Of a stretch of DNA of 64,000 nt, positions 34,507 through 45,606 are shown piece after piece. Below the pieces are notes generated by a model, which had not been told where the DNA came from, did no database searches, and saw nothing but the letters and a program-made list of their open reading frames with translations. Position 1 is the first letter of the stretch; every line of letters starts with the position of its first letter. Origin of the DNA: Sclerotiophoma versabilis (Eukaryota > Ascomycota > Dothideomycetes > Pleosporales > Didymellaceae); assembly GCA_012274445.1 (NCBI GenBank), contig JAAROD010000049.1:186001-250000 (forward strand). The letters are read 5' to 3'. The translations under genes were made by a program, and so were the position numbers.

Positions 34507-35849
34507 ATGCCAAAAGCGGACTCACCTGCAGGCTTCAAGCAGTTGCAAGATACTGCACTCTTCACGCCCTTCAAGCTGGGACCAGTGCAGCTTGAGCACA
34601 GAATTGTACAAGCCCCGCTTACGCGAATGCGATCGACCAAGGAGAGCGAAGGTGTCACAGTACCCAATGACTTGAATGTCGAGTACTTCAGCCAGCGTGC
34701 AAGCAAAGGCGGCTTGCAGCTGACTGAGGCGACAGACATTGCGAAATTCGTGAGTTGCGCATCAAACTTCTGCACAGAACATTAGGGCTGACAACGTACA
34801 GGCTGGCGGTTATCCTGGCGCTCCCGGTGTCTTTACAGACTCCCAGATTGCAGGATGGAAGAAGGTCACAGATGCCGTGCATGCAAAGGGCGGATACATC
34901 TTCTGCCAACTGTGGCACACAGGACGTGCATCGCCACCCTCGTTCCGTGGCGGACAGCAGCCTGTCAGCTCGAGCAATATTCCGATGGAAGGCAGCTGGG
35001 CAGACGGTACAGTGTGTGCAGAGCACCCACCACGTGCTTTGACCATCGATGAAATCCAGCAGATCGTCAAGAACTTCGGCTCTGCGGCAAAGAAGGCACG
35101 TGAGGCTGGCTTCGACGGTGTTGAGATTCACGGCGCGAATGGATACCTCCTTGATCAATTTCTGCACGACAACGTCAACAACAGGACAGACCAGTACGGT
35201 GGCTCCATCGAAAACAGGTCAAGACTGCCTCTCGAGATCATCGAGGAGTGCTCAAAGGCCATCGGCGCAGATCGTGTTGGCATCCGTCTGAGCCCGTACA
35301 ACTACTTCCAATCGACCAAGGACAGCAACCCTAACAAGCACTGGGAGTACCTTTGCGAGAAGATTGCTACATTACCTCAGGATGTCAGGCCTATTTACGT
35401 GCACATGTAAGTCTTTGCTCAGCTTTAGCTCCAATGAAAACTTTGCTGACAAGTCTAGGGTCGAGCCACGTTTCGACGAAGTACTAGACGAGCAAGCCAA
35501 GATGGACGCGCTTTCGGCGTACACTTCAAGCGGTGGCAAAGGCGTTGAAGCTGAAGCAACAGTCAAAGTGAAGGGAAACACCCTCATCAACTTCCGTAAT
35601 ATCCTAAAGAAGGGTGGGGTGAACTTCATCGCAGCTGGTGGTTTCAATCGTGATAACGCAGCACCCAAGCTTGAGTCTGGCGACGTAGACCTCGTCATCT
35701 TCGGTCGCTGGTTCATTGCGAACCCGGATCTTCCAAGGAGGCTGGCCGAAGGTCTCGACTTGAACCAGTATGATCGCAGTACTTTTTATGGTGGCAACGC
35801 AAAGGGATACACAGATTACCCCTTCTATGGGCAGAAGGTTGCTGCCTAA
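34507..35849 (+). CDS. hxnT: Old Yellow Enzyme-type flavin oxidoreductase, probable HxnT
   Basis: FMN-dependent NAD(P)H:enone reductase with an OYE TIM barrel. Exons 34507-34749, 34802-35406 and 35459-35849 give 412 residues. Visible features: TPFKLGPVQLEHRIVQAPLT at the start of the barrel, QLWHTGRAS, the substrate-binding His/Asn pair with proton-donor Tyr in IHGANGYLLDQF, NNRTDQYGGSIENR, and the phosphate loop FIAAGGFNRD with FGRWFIANPDL. In A. nidulans the HxnT member of this family belongs to the nicotinate regulon and is thought to reduce a hydroxylated pyridine ring intermediate. Sharing a promoter region with the hxnS-like gene supports this role. In isolation it could be any OYE homologue. 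Confidence 0.85.
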
Positions 35850-37202
35850 CTTCGTGCAAGATTGTGAGGGATTCTGCATTGCTGGCGTTCAGATCATAGA
35901 TACGGTTGGGCCTGCATCGATCACGTTGAGTTACAATTGCAGACAGTACGAGAACTACTCCTAAGCTTGTGGTGTCTAGCCTGCGTGATTTGAACAATCA
36001 AGTTTATTTTGAAATGGCGTGGATTTCGCGTGCGAGAGCAGTTGATGCCCGGGTGAGTGCTTTGAGCACAGGACGTGTTCAATAAAGGCATCCCACGCTT
36101 GCGGTTTGTGAGTGAACATCAATGAACCGCTATATTTATCAACGCCTATCCGCCCGTCCCTCAGGAAACAGAATATAGTACAGAAATATTCAGGGTCTTG
36201 CACCCGCCAGATGTGCACATCAGCTTGCACCCTAGTGCATGGTGGCCTATACAAGGGCAAGGCTTAGCGCACCACCTCCAGCGTTAGAAGCTTGAAGCAA
36301 CTACATCTGGTGCTGAGTGGTGAAAAGACCAATCCAGAAAGTAGCCCAGGGCTTTTGAAGCATCGTTGTAATTTGATGCCGACCTCAAAGACTCGTTCGA
36401 AAAGACTTCTGTGGTGCTGTGCGGGCGTAGAGCCTACAACAGGTGGGCATCAGTATAAAGATCAGTGATGAGCAGAGGAATAAATCTCTTGAGAACGACA
36501 GAGAGCTCATTTTTGACTCCGGTCAACATGGCCTGCTAGCAGAGGACGTCCTTGGTGGTAAAGGGACATAGGGAACCCGTATTTCGCCGGCAAAACTCCG
36601 TCTTCGGATGCCGCCTCATCATCGGCAATCAGTTGGCGGGTCCCAACACTGCTTCTGCTTCCTATCTCCACGTCCTAGACCCATCCTTATCAACTATACA
36701 CGCCCTATATACGCGGTGGTCACGATGCTCTGGTGTATGTGTGTTGCAGACTTGACTAAGACTTGAGCCGCGGGTGTGTCAATAGCCATGTTGGCGTCTT
36801 ACAACACTCGCCACGTGCACCAGGGCGCCTTGAGCCGCCAAACCCCAGACCCAGTGCGCGCATCTCCAAAGTGCTTCTTACCCCATCTAGATTCAAAGCG
36901 TACCAATCAGTCTGTTCACCACTCCCACTCTTAAGGTTGTGAGACCGAAGTGACGTTAGTGACGTTCACCCCGCCTTTTAGTGCGATGCCACGGCTTCGA
37001 GCTTGACTGTGATATCGGCCATGATAGCGGATATGTTCACCCTGATAAGCCACCAGGGCCATATCGCCCCGACTCGGAGTTATGTGGAACAATGCCGTCT
37101 TGCCTTGAGCCCTTCGGACCCCCATTATACAGCTCCACTCGCCCCCAACCTTCAATTACGTACCGAACATCACGATTTTGAACATCATACTGCGAACTGG
37201 CC
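35850..37202. other. Promoter region of the C2H2 regulator gene
   Basis: 1.35 kb with no gene seen. It should hold the 3' end of the OYE transcript and the upstream region of the regulator, including an HGATAR site at 37022-37027. Confidence 0.5.
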
Positions 37203-40200
37203 ATGGCTTCAGTTACTTCTAACCAATCGAACAGTATGCCACGAGGTCGCAAGAGGAGGGATGTCACCGGCAAATTTGAAGGAAGGAAGTTTGTCTGTGA
37301 GACTACTGGATGTGGAAGAAGCTTCACCAGAGCTGAGCACCTTCAACGGCATCTGCTGAACCACTCAACTGGAGAGCACACTTGCGACAGATGTCGAGCT
37401 CACTTCAAGAGAAGAGACCTCCTTGGTAAGACAAATGTCTCGTTATGCCCGTTCTTGACATGTTTGTAAACTTGGCTCTTCGGCGCCACACACGTGCTGT
37501 GTGGGCTAGCAGGCAAGAGTGGAACCGACTACCTGCACTTTTGTTTTTCGCAATGCGGCTTTCAACACCGTCGTTTTGTTTCATCTGAAGTCTTCCAGGG
37601 GGGCCGTGCTCTTTTTTCCTTTCAGGAACGGTCCTAATGTGTCGATTCCAAGACACCGGTCCACTGCAATCTGCCCCCACTGTACGTTATCGAAAAGCAT
37701 ATGCTGCTTCAATCATCACTGTGCCTTGCATGTACCACGGAGTATTGCATACCGTTGTCTTCGAGTGTTGCCACTGACGAGATGGGTAGAGCGGCATATG
37801 GCCCGTCACAAACAGAAGGATGAAGAAGCTGGTGCTGAAGGTTGCGGAATCTTGAACACTCGTAAGGAGCCCCATATACCCAGTTCTCTCAACCTTTCAT
37901 ACTGACCCAAACAAGGTAAGCGCATGTGGAAAGACACCGATGGCAAGATCGTGACCAAGAAGCCTGCCATTGCGAACGACGCCCAGAAGCCACAGTCACC
38001 CCGGCAGCCACAAGACGACGACCCGTTACAGACGCTTGCCAGCTTTGCTTTATTCGCGGACCACGAGGAAGGAGCACCAATATCGCCGCCTATCTCGCAT
38101 AACGCGTCACTCAGCAACTCCTTGGATGATCACGATTCTGGCATTGCTTCAGGATACCCACCTACAACCCTAGACCCTAATGCACTCTCAATACAAACGT
38201 TTTCACCTATAGATCAGCACTTCTGGTCCACTGGCCTGTCGCAACCCGAGTCTGACCCATTTACTACTGCCACTTTCGAGGATGCGCCATTCGATGAGAT
38301 ATTCAATCCAGATACGGCAAGCTCGTTCAACAATCCATTCACTACGATGAATAACTATAACTGGCTCTTTGATACGGACTTGGCCCAGCCTACTCAAGCT
38401 CATCAACAGTCAGCCGTACATGATCCGTTTCCATCCTTCCCGTTCTCCAGCACCACAGTGTCACAGCCAAGCCATGTATTTGATCTCCAGCTTGACCATA
38501 TGGCTTTTGACAAGTCACTATCGACAGGCACTCAATTTGGGTCACTTCCATCGCAGCGAACTGACTCGGTGGTGAATCAATCTCCTACAGCACCTATAAT
38601 TACCCCACCGATAAGCGAAGAGCAGGTGCCGGAAATCAAAGCATCCACTCATCCGCCTCAAACGAGCGTTCCCGACGCTCAGCCACCATTGAGAGATCTC
38701 TCCCATACTGAGGCAAGCGCCTTATTATCTGCCATTGAGCGACCAATGTCCATGCTCCAACCCTCAAGAAGCTTACCTATCATCGATGAGCTAGCCCGGC
38801 AACAGATCTTGGATCTCATCGACATAACGCAGCCTACTGCTCCGGATGGCAGCATTGTCATGCGAGATAATCCATTTCTGTCCTTGAGCTGTCTCCAAAC
38901 TTACTGTGACTTGTTCTGGACACGCTTCAACACCACATACCCACTTTTGCACATGTCAACATTCGAGCCCTCACATGTCGACACGCTATTGCTAACAACT
39001 GTACTACTACTTGGAGCCACCTATGGGGAGAAAGATGCCCATCAGCTTGCAGTACGTCCTGAACGCTCCGACAGTGCGATAGGCAGCTGCTGACATACAC
39101 CAGGTGTGCATACATGATGTGCTTAGACCACAAATCTTTGCCAATGCCGGTTTTTCTGCTAAGCCTGACTTATGGGTGCTACAAACTATATTGCTTGTTG
39201 AATGCTTTGGAAAGAGCAGAGCCGGACAAAAACAACACGACATGTCCCACCTCTTCCACGGGCTTCTGATTAATCTCATCCGTCGAAGTGATTGCCAAAG
39301 CATTCGGCCTCCCACATTGGAAGATGCCACTGATGACCTCGAAGATGACTGGAGGACATGGGTCGAGGCTGAGCAGAAGAAGAGGTGTGTTTCGAAGTAT
39401 GGCATGAAGCTTGTATACTAACAACAACAGGCTTTCCCTCCTCTGCTTCATGTGGGATACCCAACATGCAGTGCTGTTCTGCCAGTCTCTCTGCATGTCA
39501 GCATTTGAACTTCGATCAAATTTGCCATGCGATCAGTCGCTTTGGGAAGCCGATTCGGCAGAGACCTGGCATCAGTTACGGCAAAAGCAACCCCCAACAC
39601 CGATGTTTTTGTCCTGCCTGAAGATGTATCTACACCCGAATGCCACCGCAGTACCAAAGAACCTCAACAACCTTTCCCGCTCCCTACTGCTGCACGGTCT
39701 CATGTCAGTAGCATGGGACATGCAACGCCGCGACCAGACCTCACTGGGGGACCCCATCGCTGCCAACCCTCTTGGCAACTGGCAATCCCGTCTCGCAACC
39801 TCTTACACGGCCTGGTATGCCGATTACGAAGCCTTCTGCAACAACTACACCGCCCGCCCCTCCTCGCAAGGTCAGTTCCTTTCCAAAGAGTTTCAAGTTA
39901 TGCGCTCCGCCACCCTATCCCTTTACCACTCCGCACACATCCTCTTGCACACTCCCTTCCTGGATCTCCAAATATATGCCGGCGCACGCCACATCTTAGG
40001 CCGCCCCGTCGCACGAGCAGACTACGCGCGCAGCCAGCGCACAGTCAAGAAATGGGTCGCAGAGAACGTCAAAGAAGCCGGCAAAGCGGTCTGGCACGCC
40101 GCCGCATTAGTAGACCAAGGCGTCGACGTTCTCGACGGCGAACTCGACCTTGGCGCCGGGAGGTTGTGGCACCACCCTTGGGCCGTGTATCTCGGCACCT

Positions 40201-40559
40201 TGGTTGTCTGGGGCGTGTGGTATGCGCGCCCTGTCCCTCCTGCGACGGCGGGCCAGAGCGGGATGGCTCCGTCTCCGATGCATGATGATGAGGATGAGAT
40301 TATTTGGGATCCGTCAAGTGAGATGAAGTTTCTGCTTGATACGATCAATAAGGCGGAGCCGGAGATGTTGCTGCAGGTGGGATATAAGGAGGGTATTTCG
40401 GGCGCGGTGGGGAAAAGGGGGACAAATGGACTTGCGGCGTGCGTGAGCCGGTGTTTGAGTAAGGTTCGGTGGGCGGTGGTACATGATGGGATGATGGTGC
40501 TTCGAGGCCTAGTGCAGTGGCGGTTGGTTGGTGGGAGTAGTGGAAGTATGTTTTTGTAG
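37203..40559 (+). CDS. hxnR: C2H2 zinc-finger / fungal_trans transcription factor, probable HxnR
   Basis: Probable pathway-specific activator. Exons are 37203-37425, 37790-37861, 37916-39051, 39104-39384 and 39431-40559 (946 residues, phases consistent). Two C2H2 fingers sit at the N-terminus: FVCETTGCGRSFTRAEHLQR..H and HTCDRCRAHFKRRDLLERHM..H. The second is completed only by joining exons 1 and 2 across an unusually long 364-nt intron. A basic stretch (RGRKRRD) precedes the fingers. The middle is Gln/Ser/Pro-rich, and a fungal_trans domain begins near LQTYCDLFWTRFNTTYPLLH. The same architecture, two C2H2 fingers plus a fungal_trans-like region, is known for HxnR, and the position between hxnT-like and transporter genes is the same as in A. 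nidulans. Confidence 0.83.
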
Positions 40560-40755
40560 GAGTTGAGGATGTGATATCATTGATACCAGGCTCGTGCAAC
40601 CCAGTGTTATTCATGATATTATATGAAATGCTCCTACATGAACCGAACTGCGATACCGGATCGAGATACTCTGAATACATCCTGGCCCAGTCTGCATAAT
40701 ATGCGCAGCCACTGGGGCTGGTATTGTTGCAAATTCTCGCCGCGGACAGGAAGGC

Positions 40756-42389
40756 TCATGTGAAGTATCTCCACATCTCACTCTCTTCTCCATCACCTAG
40801 CCCGCTTGTATTAACTTCCTCCGCCTTGATTCTGACACCCTGTTGGTTATTTCGCCTGCGATTGTCCACTTTCATCCAGCCGCCCAACCACAGCGTGAAC
40901 GCGATGCACGTTACATTACACGCTGCGGTTGCAGCCAGCGTTGGAATGTATTTTGGTGCATACTCCTGTCGAAATGTCGCAGCTGACACGATACCGCCCA
41001 GATTTCCCAGTCCTACTAGAAGACCTGTTGTAGCTGCGCGAGCGTTCTCGTTGAGATTGTTGTTGTTGTGCCACGAGTGGAACAAGCAGCTAGGAATATA
41101 GGCGCCGGCCGCTAGCATGAAGCATGCGAAGTATGCTACGCCTTTGTTGGCCAGGACATCGATCGATGCGAGAATGATTAGGCCAACGAGCGAGACGCAC
41201 AGCGAAAAGACAACGTGGAAGGTGCGCTCACGAAAGTGGTCGCTGCTGTATGTGACGCAAAGCAGCACCACGAAGCCAACAGCGTTTGGCGCAACAGTCC
41301 AAAGATTGGTCTTGACAACACTATACCCAAGCCTTTGAACAATCTGTGGCAGAAAGTTGGATGTCGTACTGAAGGCTACTGGGTAGGTAAAAGCGATTAT
41401 GCACCACAGGATCATCTTCCAATTTGTCCATTCCTTAAAGCACTCTTCCATGTTAAAGTCGTGACTTTTAGAGGATGATAGATCACGCAGCGTGCGCCGC
41501 TCAGCTACCGCTCGCTCACCTTCATTAAGAAACCACGCCGACTGAGGGGTGGCAGGCAACCAAGCATCTGCAATAATCGCGATGACGACTGTCATCGCAC
41601 CTACCCAGCGTCAGCGTCGTATCTCCTGATATTGAACATTTCTTACCTTCAATAATGAATAACCATTTCCAACCTGGTATGGTGGCATGATGGATCTGGA
41701 ACACGCCAAAGGAGATCAGCCCGCTGAAAGCACCAGCGAGCAGCGCACTGCCAAAGAAGATCGCGATGCGGAAACCAAGCTCTCCGCGGGTGTAGAACAG
41801 TTTCAGATAGAATACCACACCAGCGAAGAAGCCAGCTTCAAAAGCGCCCAGCAGTAGTCGGATGATCAGCATGCCAGCGAAGTCATTCGCAGCGCACTGA
41901 AACAAGGCCATCGCGCCCCAGCCAACCATCACTACGAAACATCAGTCTTTCCTCTTCGTTCTGGTGATAAAACTTACAGCTAGGCAGCATGACCCTTCCA
42001 CTCCATTTCTTGGTCAACATATTTAACGGCAAATCACATAGTCCATTTGGGATGTAGAACAGCAAAATCAAGAGACTGTACTGCTCGCCTGTAAACCCGA
42101 GATCAACATCCATGCCGTCCGTCTTGGCGTTACCAAGGTTACTGCGGTCGACAGAGTTGAAGAAGTACATCAGGGAAAGGAAAGGAAGGAGGTGGAAGTC
42201 GAGCTTGCGAACTGTGAGGTATCAGATCGAGTGGCGGGAGAAAGAGGAGAGAGAAGTACCGTAGGCACGTTCGACAGACTTTTCGATGGTTTCGAGAGCT
42301 CTACCCATGCCGTGATCTTTGTCGAGGCTGGTGGTTGACATTTTGGGTTTTTCTTCGTCAATGGAGACCGTTTGTGTTCCATGTATCAT
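40756..42389 (-). CDS. hxnP: MFS anion:cation symporter (DAL5/TNA1 type), probable nicotinate transporter HxnP
   Basis: Plasma-membrane carboxylate permease of the DAL5/TNA1 group. Minus-strand exons are 42389-42260, 42211-41978, 41931-41647 and 41600-40756 (497 residues). A charged N-terminus is followed by LDFHLLPFLSLMYFFNSVDR and NLGNA, the signature before helix 1-2 in this family. About twelve hydrophobic segments follow, with GAFEAGFFAGVVFYLKLFYTR-type helix 4-5 sequence, a central loop (NEGERAVAERRTLRD) and a basic cytoplasmic tail. It is convergent with the regulator gene (196 nt apart). The family includes yeast Tna1 (nicotinate) and Dal5 (allantoate, ureidosuccinate). Location in the cluster argues for nicotinate or a hydroxynicotinate. 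Confidence 0.83.
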
Positions 42390-43004
42390 TTTCGAGGACA
42401 GAGAGCAGTGACGCTCGAAATTCAAACGCAATGAGAGCAGAATGAGGTGTGCTTGACAGAGGCACCGGATCGACAGCTGTAAGAGCCGATAGTCTCGATG
42501 TACTTCATACAAGCTCAGCGCGACTATCTTGCTTATGTAGTGCCTCAATCGCACTCCCGGCCATTGCACCTTCATCTTTGATCGCTGACCGTCGAGTGCA
42601 TAAGCTCACACTTGCTGTCGCATTAGACATAATTGGATCATGTGGCTTTGAGAGTTGATGCCATCTACGATATGCTGATAGATAGTAACCAAAGAAGGAG
42701 AAGATAAGAGTGGGGGCACCTTAGTCTGCAAGCTGTTTGGTGGCCATGGAGATACAAGAGGGACACCAACTACTGGACCCCGCTTATGCTCCACAGAACT
42801 TGTGGATCTCTGTAGGCACGGTGACTACCACAATATATGCCAGAACCAGCACATAAAGATTGCGAGATGTGTCTGAAGACGATTGAATGCATTTCATGTA
42901 TCGCAGCATGCTCTAAGCAGCTATGCGTATTGTTTATATCACCACCAACCTAAAACCCGACGCCATAACTATGCTTCAACTAAATCGCTTATCAGCTAAT
43001 ACTA
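42390..43004. promoter_or_regulatory. Promoter region of the transporter gene
   Basis: 615 nt between the hxnP-like start and the hxnV-like stop, both on the minus strand. HGATAR sites at 42676-42681, 42680-42685 (overlapping) and 42702-42707 cluster within 32 nt, about 290 nt before the start codon. This is a plausible AreA-type nitrogen-control element. No gene seen. Confidence 0.45.
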
Positions 43005-45091
43005 CTACTGGTCTCTCATAAAACCTTCATAATAACCATCCATCCAGTCAACAGCGGACATACCACGTTCCCTGCCGCCGCTGGTAAACCTGCGTACTGT
43101 TCCAACGTAGCCATCAGGGCGTACGTTGAGGACCACAACCTCGTTTTCATCGAGTCCATCCAGCCACTTGTCCATAACGGTCTGCCCGCGAGTGTCTTTG
43201 TGGGGCACGTCGTCAAGATATAACGACCAGGCAGACTCGCGCAAGACGGGCGGCAAATCCTTGATCTCAAATTCGTCCCGGTTCTGATCAGTAACCAAAG
43301 CATATGTGAAGATACCGCTGACAGGGGTGTATCGTTCAGGTATGACGAACTGGTCATGTGGCGCCGCAAGTGGTGGCTGCATGGTGTATGATGCGTTGCC
43401 AGCAGCGGTGATACGGCCAACATAGGATCCCATGCAAGACTGTTGGTGGCATACTGTCTCAAGGAAAGGCATCGCCTTGTGCACATTATGACAGAAAAAG
43501 TAGATGCGGAATTGACCAAGTGCAGGAATGTCTGTCTGAATGTCGACTGGGTTCGAGTCGATGAAGCGTGTGACTTTGGCAGGTGGAAGCAGGAATCCTG
43601 GTATAAGGTGACCTCGCGTACATTCCTTAACGAATACGTTCACGACATTTGGTGTGTAGCTGACACCATATCCGGAGATGAACGCGACATTTTTAATGAA
43701 GTTGGCTGCGAGAGCAGTTGGGTCGCCCTCGTGAAAGGCATTGGCATGCTCATAGTCGAAGTCGATGAGATCATGAGCAATCTTCTTGCGTTCCTGTTCG
43801 TAGCTTTCCAGCAGGCTAGGCTTGGCAAGACCACGAACTGCGAAGTTCAATTTCCAGGCCAAGTTCCACGAGTCGTGCATCGATGTGTTCATACCCTGTG
43901 CAGCCTTAGGCGAGTGGGTATGACTAGCATCTCCCGCGATAAAGACTCTCCGCTCGTCATCAGTGAACTTAGAGGCTACTCTCTGTCCGATCTTATAACG
44001 TCCAAACCATTCGACATTCCTCCATTCCAGTCTGTAGGGTTGCAGGATTGCGCGTGCACGACTCTGTACGAATTGTTGTGGAGTCTGTTCGCCTGCTGAT
44101 ACCGCCGCTTCTGAGCCAGGTCGAAGTTCGATGTATAGACGTGTCAAGCCACGTTCACGAGGGATCATCAGGACGGAACCCAGTGTCTCTGACTGAATGA
44201 CAACTTTGCTCCAGATATCCGGAAAGTCCGTGTCAAGTACACCATCCAATACACCCCATACAGCGTCTGATGAAGCCCCAACAGGCGTCGATCCTGGAAT
44301 AGCCTTTCGTACCTTCGAGTGCGCACCATCACAACCAACAACATATCGAGTCGCAAATGACTTCTTAGTCTGGCTGACATCCTTCCTGCAACTTACGGTC
44401 AATGGCCGGATCATTTGTGGTGTGTACTCAAGGCTTTCAAACGCTGTGTTGCGCAGCACCGTGGTGCCTCGTTCCCGAAGGTCATCCTCGAAAACAGCTT
44501 CGACCATGCCCTGGTGGACCAACAAGATATAGGGATCCAGCAGATCAACTACAGGCGGATAGTGGATCTCACGGCCTGTTCGGTGCAGTGGCTCATCGGT
44601 TGAGGACTTCCAGAACGAGATGTCGAAGATCTTCACTCCCTTTCGCAGCAGAGGCTCTGCCACACGCATCTGGCGCAAAGTCTCGATAGTCTTGGGCTGA
44701 ATGCCATCGGCGCGCCCAGTCGAGGTACGGTCTGGTCGATCGTCGATGATTCTTGTCTTGATGCCATATCTCACAAGGTTGTCACTATGTCCGTCAATTT
44801 TGTGGGTGCGCGTAGGGGTTGTCTAACATACGCAAGCATGAGACCTGAGGGTCCAGCTCCAACAACTAATACATCGCTCATGAAGCTCGAGTAGTCATCA
44901 TCCTTAGTATGTGAAAATTGTGACGCAACCTCCAAGCTACTACCCGAAGAACGAGAGTCCATTGAGTTGACAGTTAGTCCGGGCGCCATCTTCTGGAGCT
45001 TCGAATGACCAGTGGGCGATGACCTGTGTGACGGAGGCGGCGTCTGATCAGATCCTGAACGCTTCATGAGGCTCCATATTGAGGGGGACAT
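43005..45091 (-). CDS. hxnV: Phenol-2-monooxygenase-type FAD hydroxylase, probable HxnV
   Basis: Flavoprotein aromatic hydroxylase of the phenol hydroxylase group (FAD_binding_3 plus C-terminal thioredoxin-like dimerisation domain). Minus-strand exons are 45091-44832 and 44784-43005 (679 residues). Motifs: the FAD GxGxxG in VLVVGAGPSGLMLA, DG motif VVGCDGAHSKVR, GD motif VFIAGDASHTHSPKAAQGMN, and a C-terminal domain ending DGYVGTVRRF. About 70 Ser-rich residues precede the FAD motif; a later start is possible. In the A. nidulans pathway HxnV hydroxylates 2,5-dihydroxypyridine to a trihydroxypyridine. The gene is divergent from the amidase gene, with a 515-nt shared promoter. Confidence 0.82.
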
Positions 45092-45606
45092 GCTATAAGG
45101 CTGGCCGTTCCTGTTGTCGGTCCGCTAAGTTCGAAAATGGGGGTACCTGAGGGATTCAGGAGGGGCAAACGTTCGAGCATCTGCTCGAGGTCTGCCCATT
45201 TTCAACTGATAGAAGACTGCTATTACCTCGCCAAAGAGCTCCGTAGTTGTGAAATTCTTTTTGCAGGCCCCGATTAATGAGGTGACCCGTACAAGGGATT
45301 GTCATTCGACGAAAACAGTGCATTGCAAAAGTGGTTTTGGGCGACAAACGGAAGGTGCGCCTCGGGAAGCTCAGAACCCCACCTTTCATCTCGCAGGGGC
45401 CGAGCCGACACCTCCACCACACTCCACTGTCATTCCTTCCCACGCACGCAGGGCGATCATGGAATCAACTGCAGATGTAATTGCACTCTTGCTACGCTCT
45501 TATCTTGTGAGCTTGACTACAAACGACTGGTGAGAGCGACGCGTGCTGTTGACGACCTCCGCTTCACGCCTGCTGCTGGACCATCTCATCCTCACCAATT
45601 TTCGCT
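45092..45606. promoter_or_regulatory. Divergent promoter between hxnV-like and hxnN-like genes
   Basis: Shared upstream region of two oppositely transcribed cluster genes. HGATAR sites occur at 45207-45212 and, on the minus strand, 45500-45505 (AGATAA). No gene seen. Confidence 0.45.
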
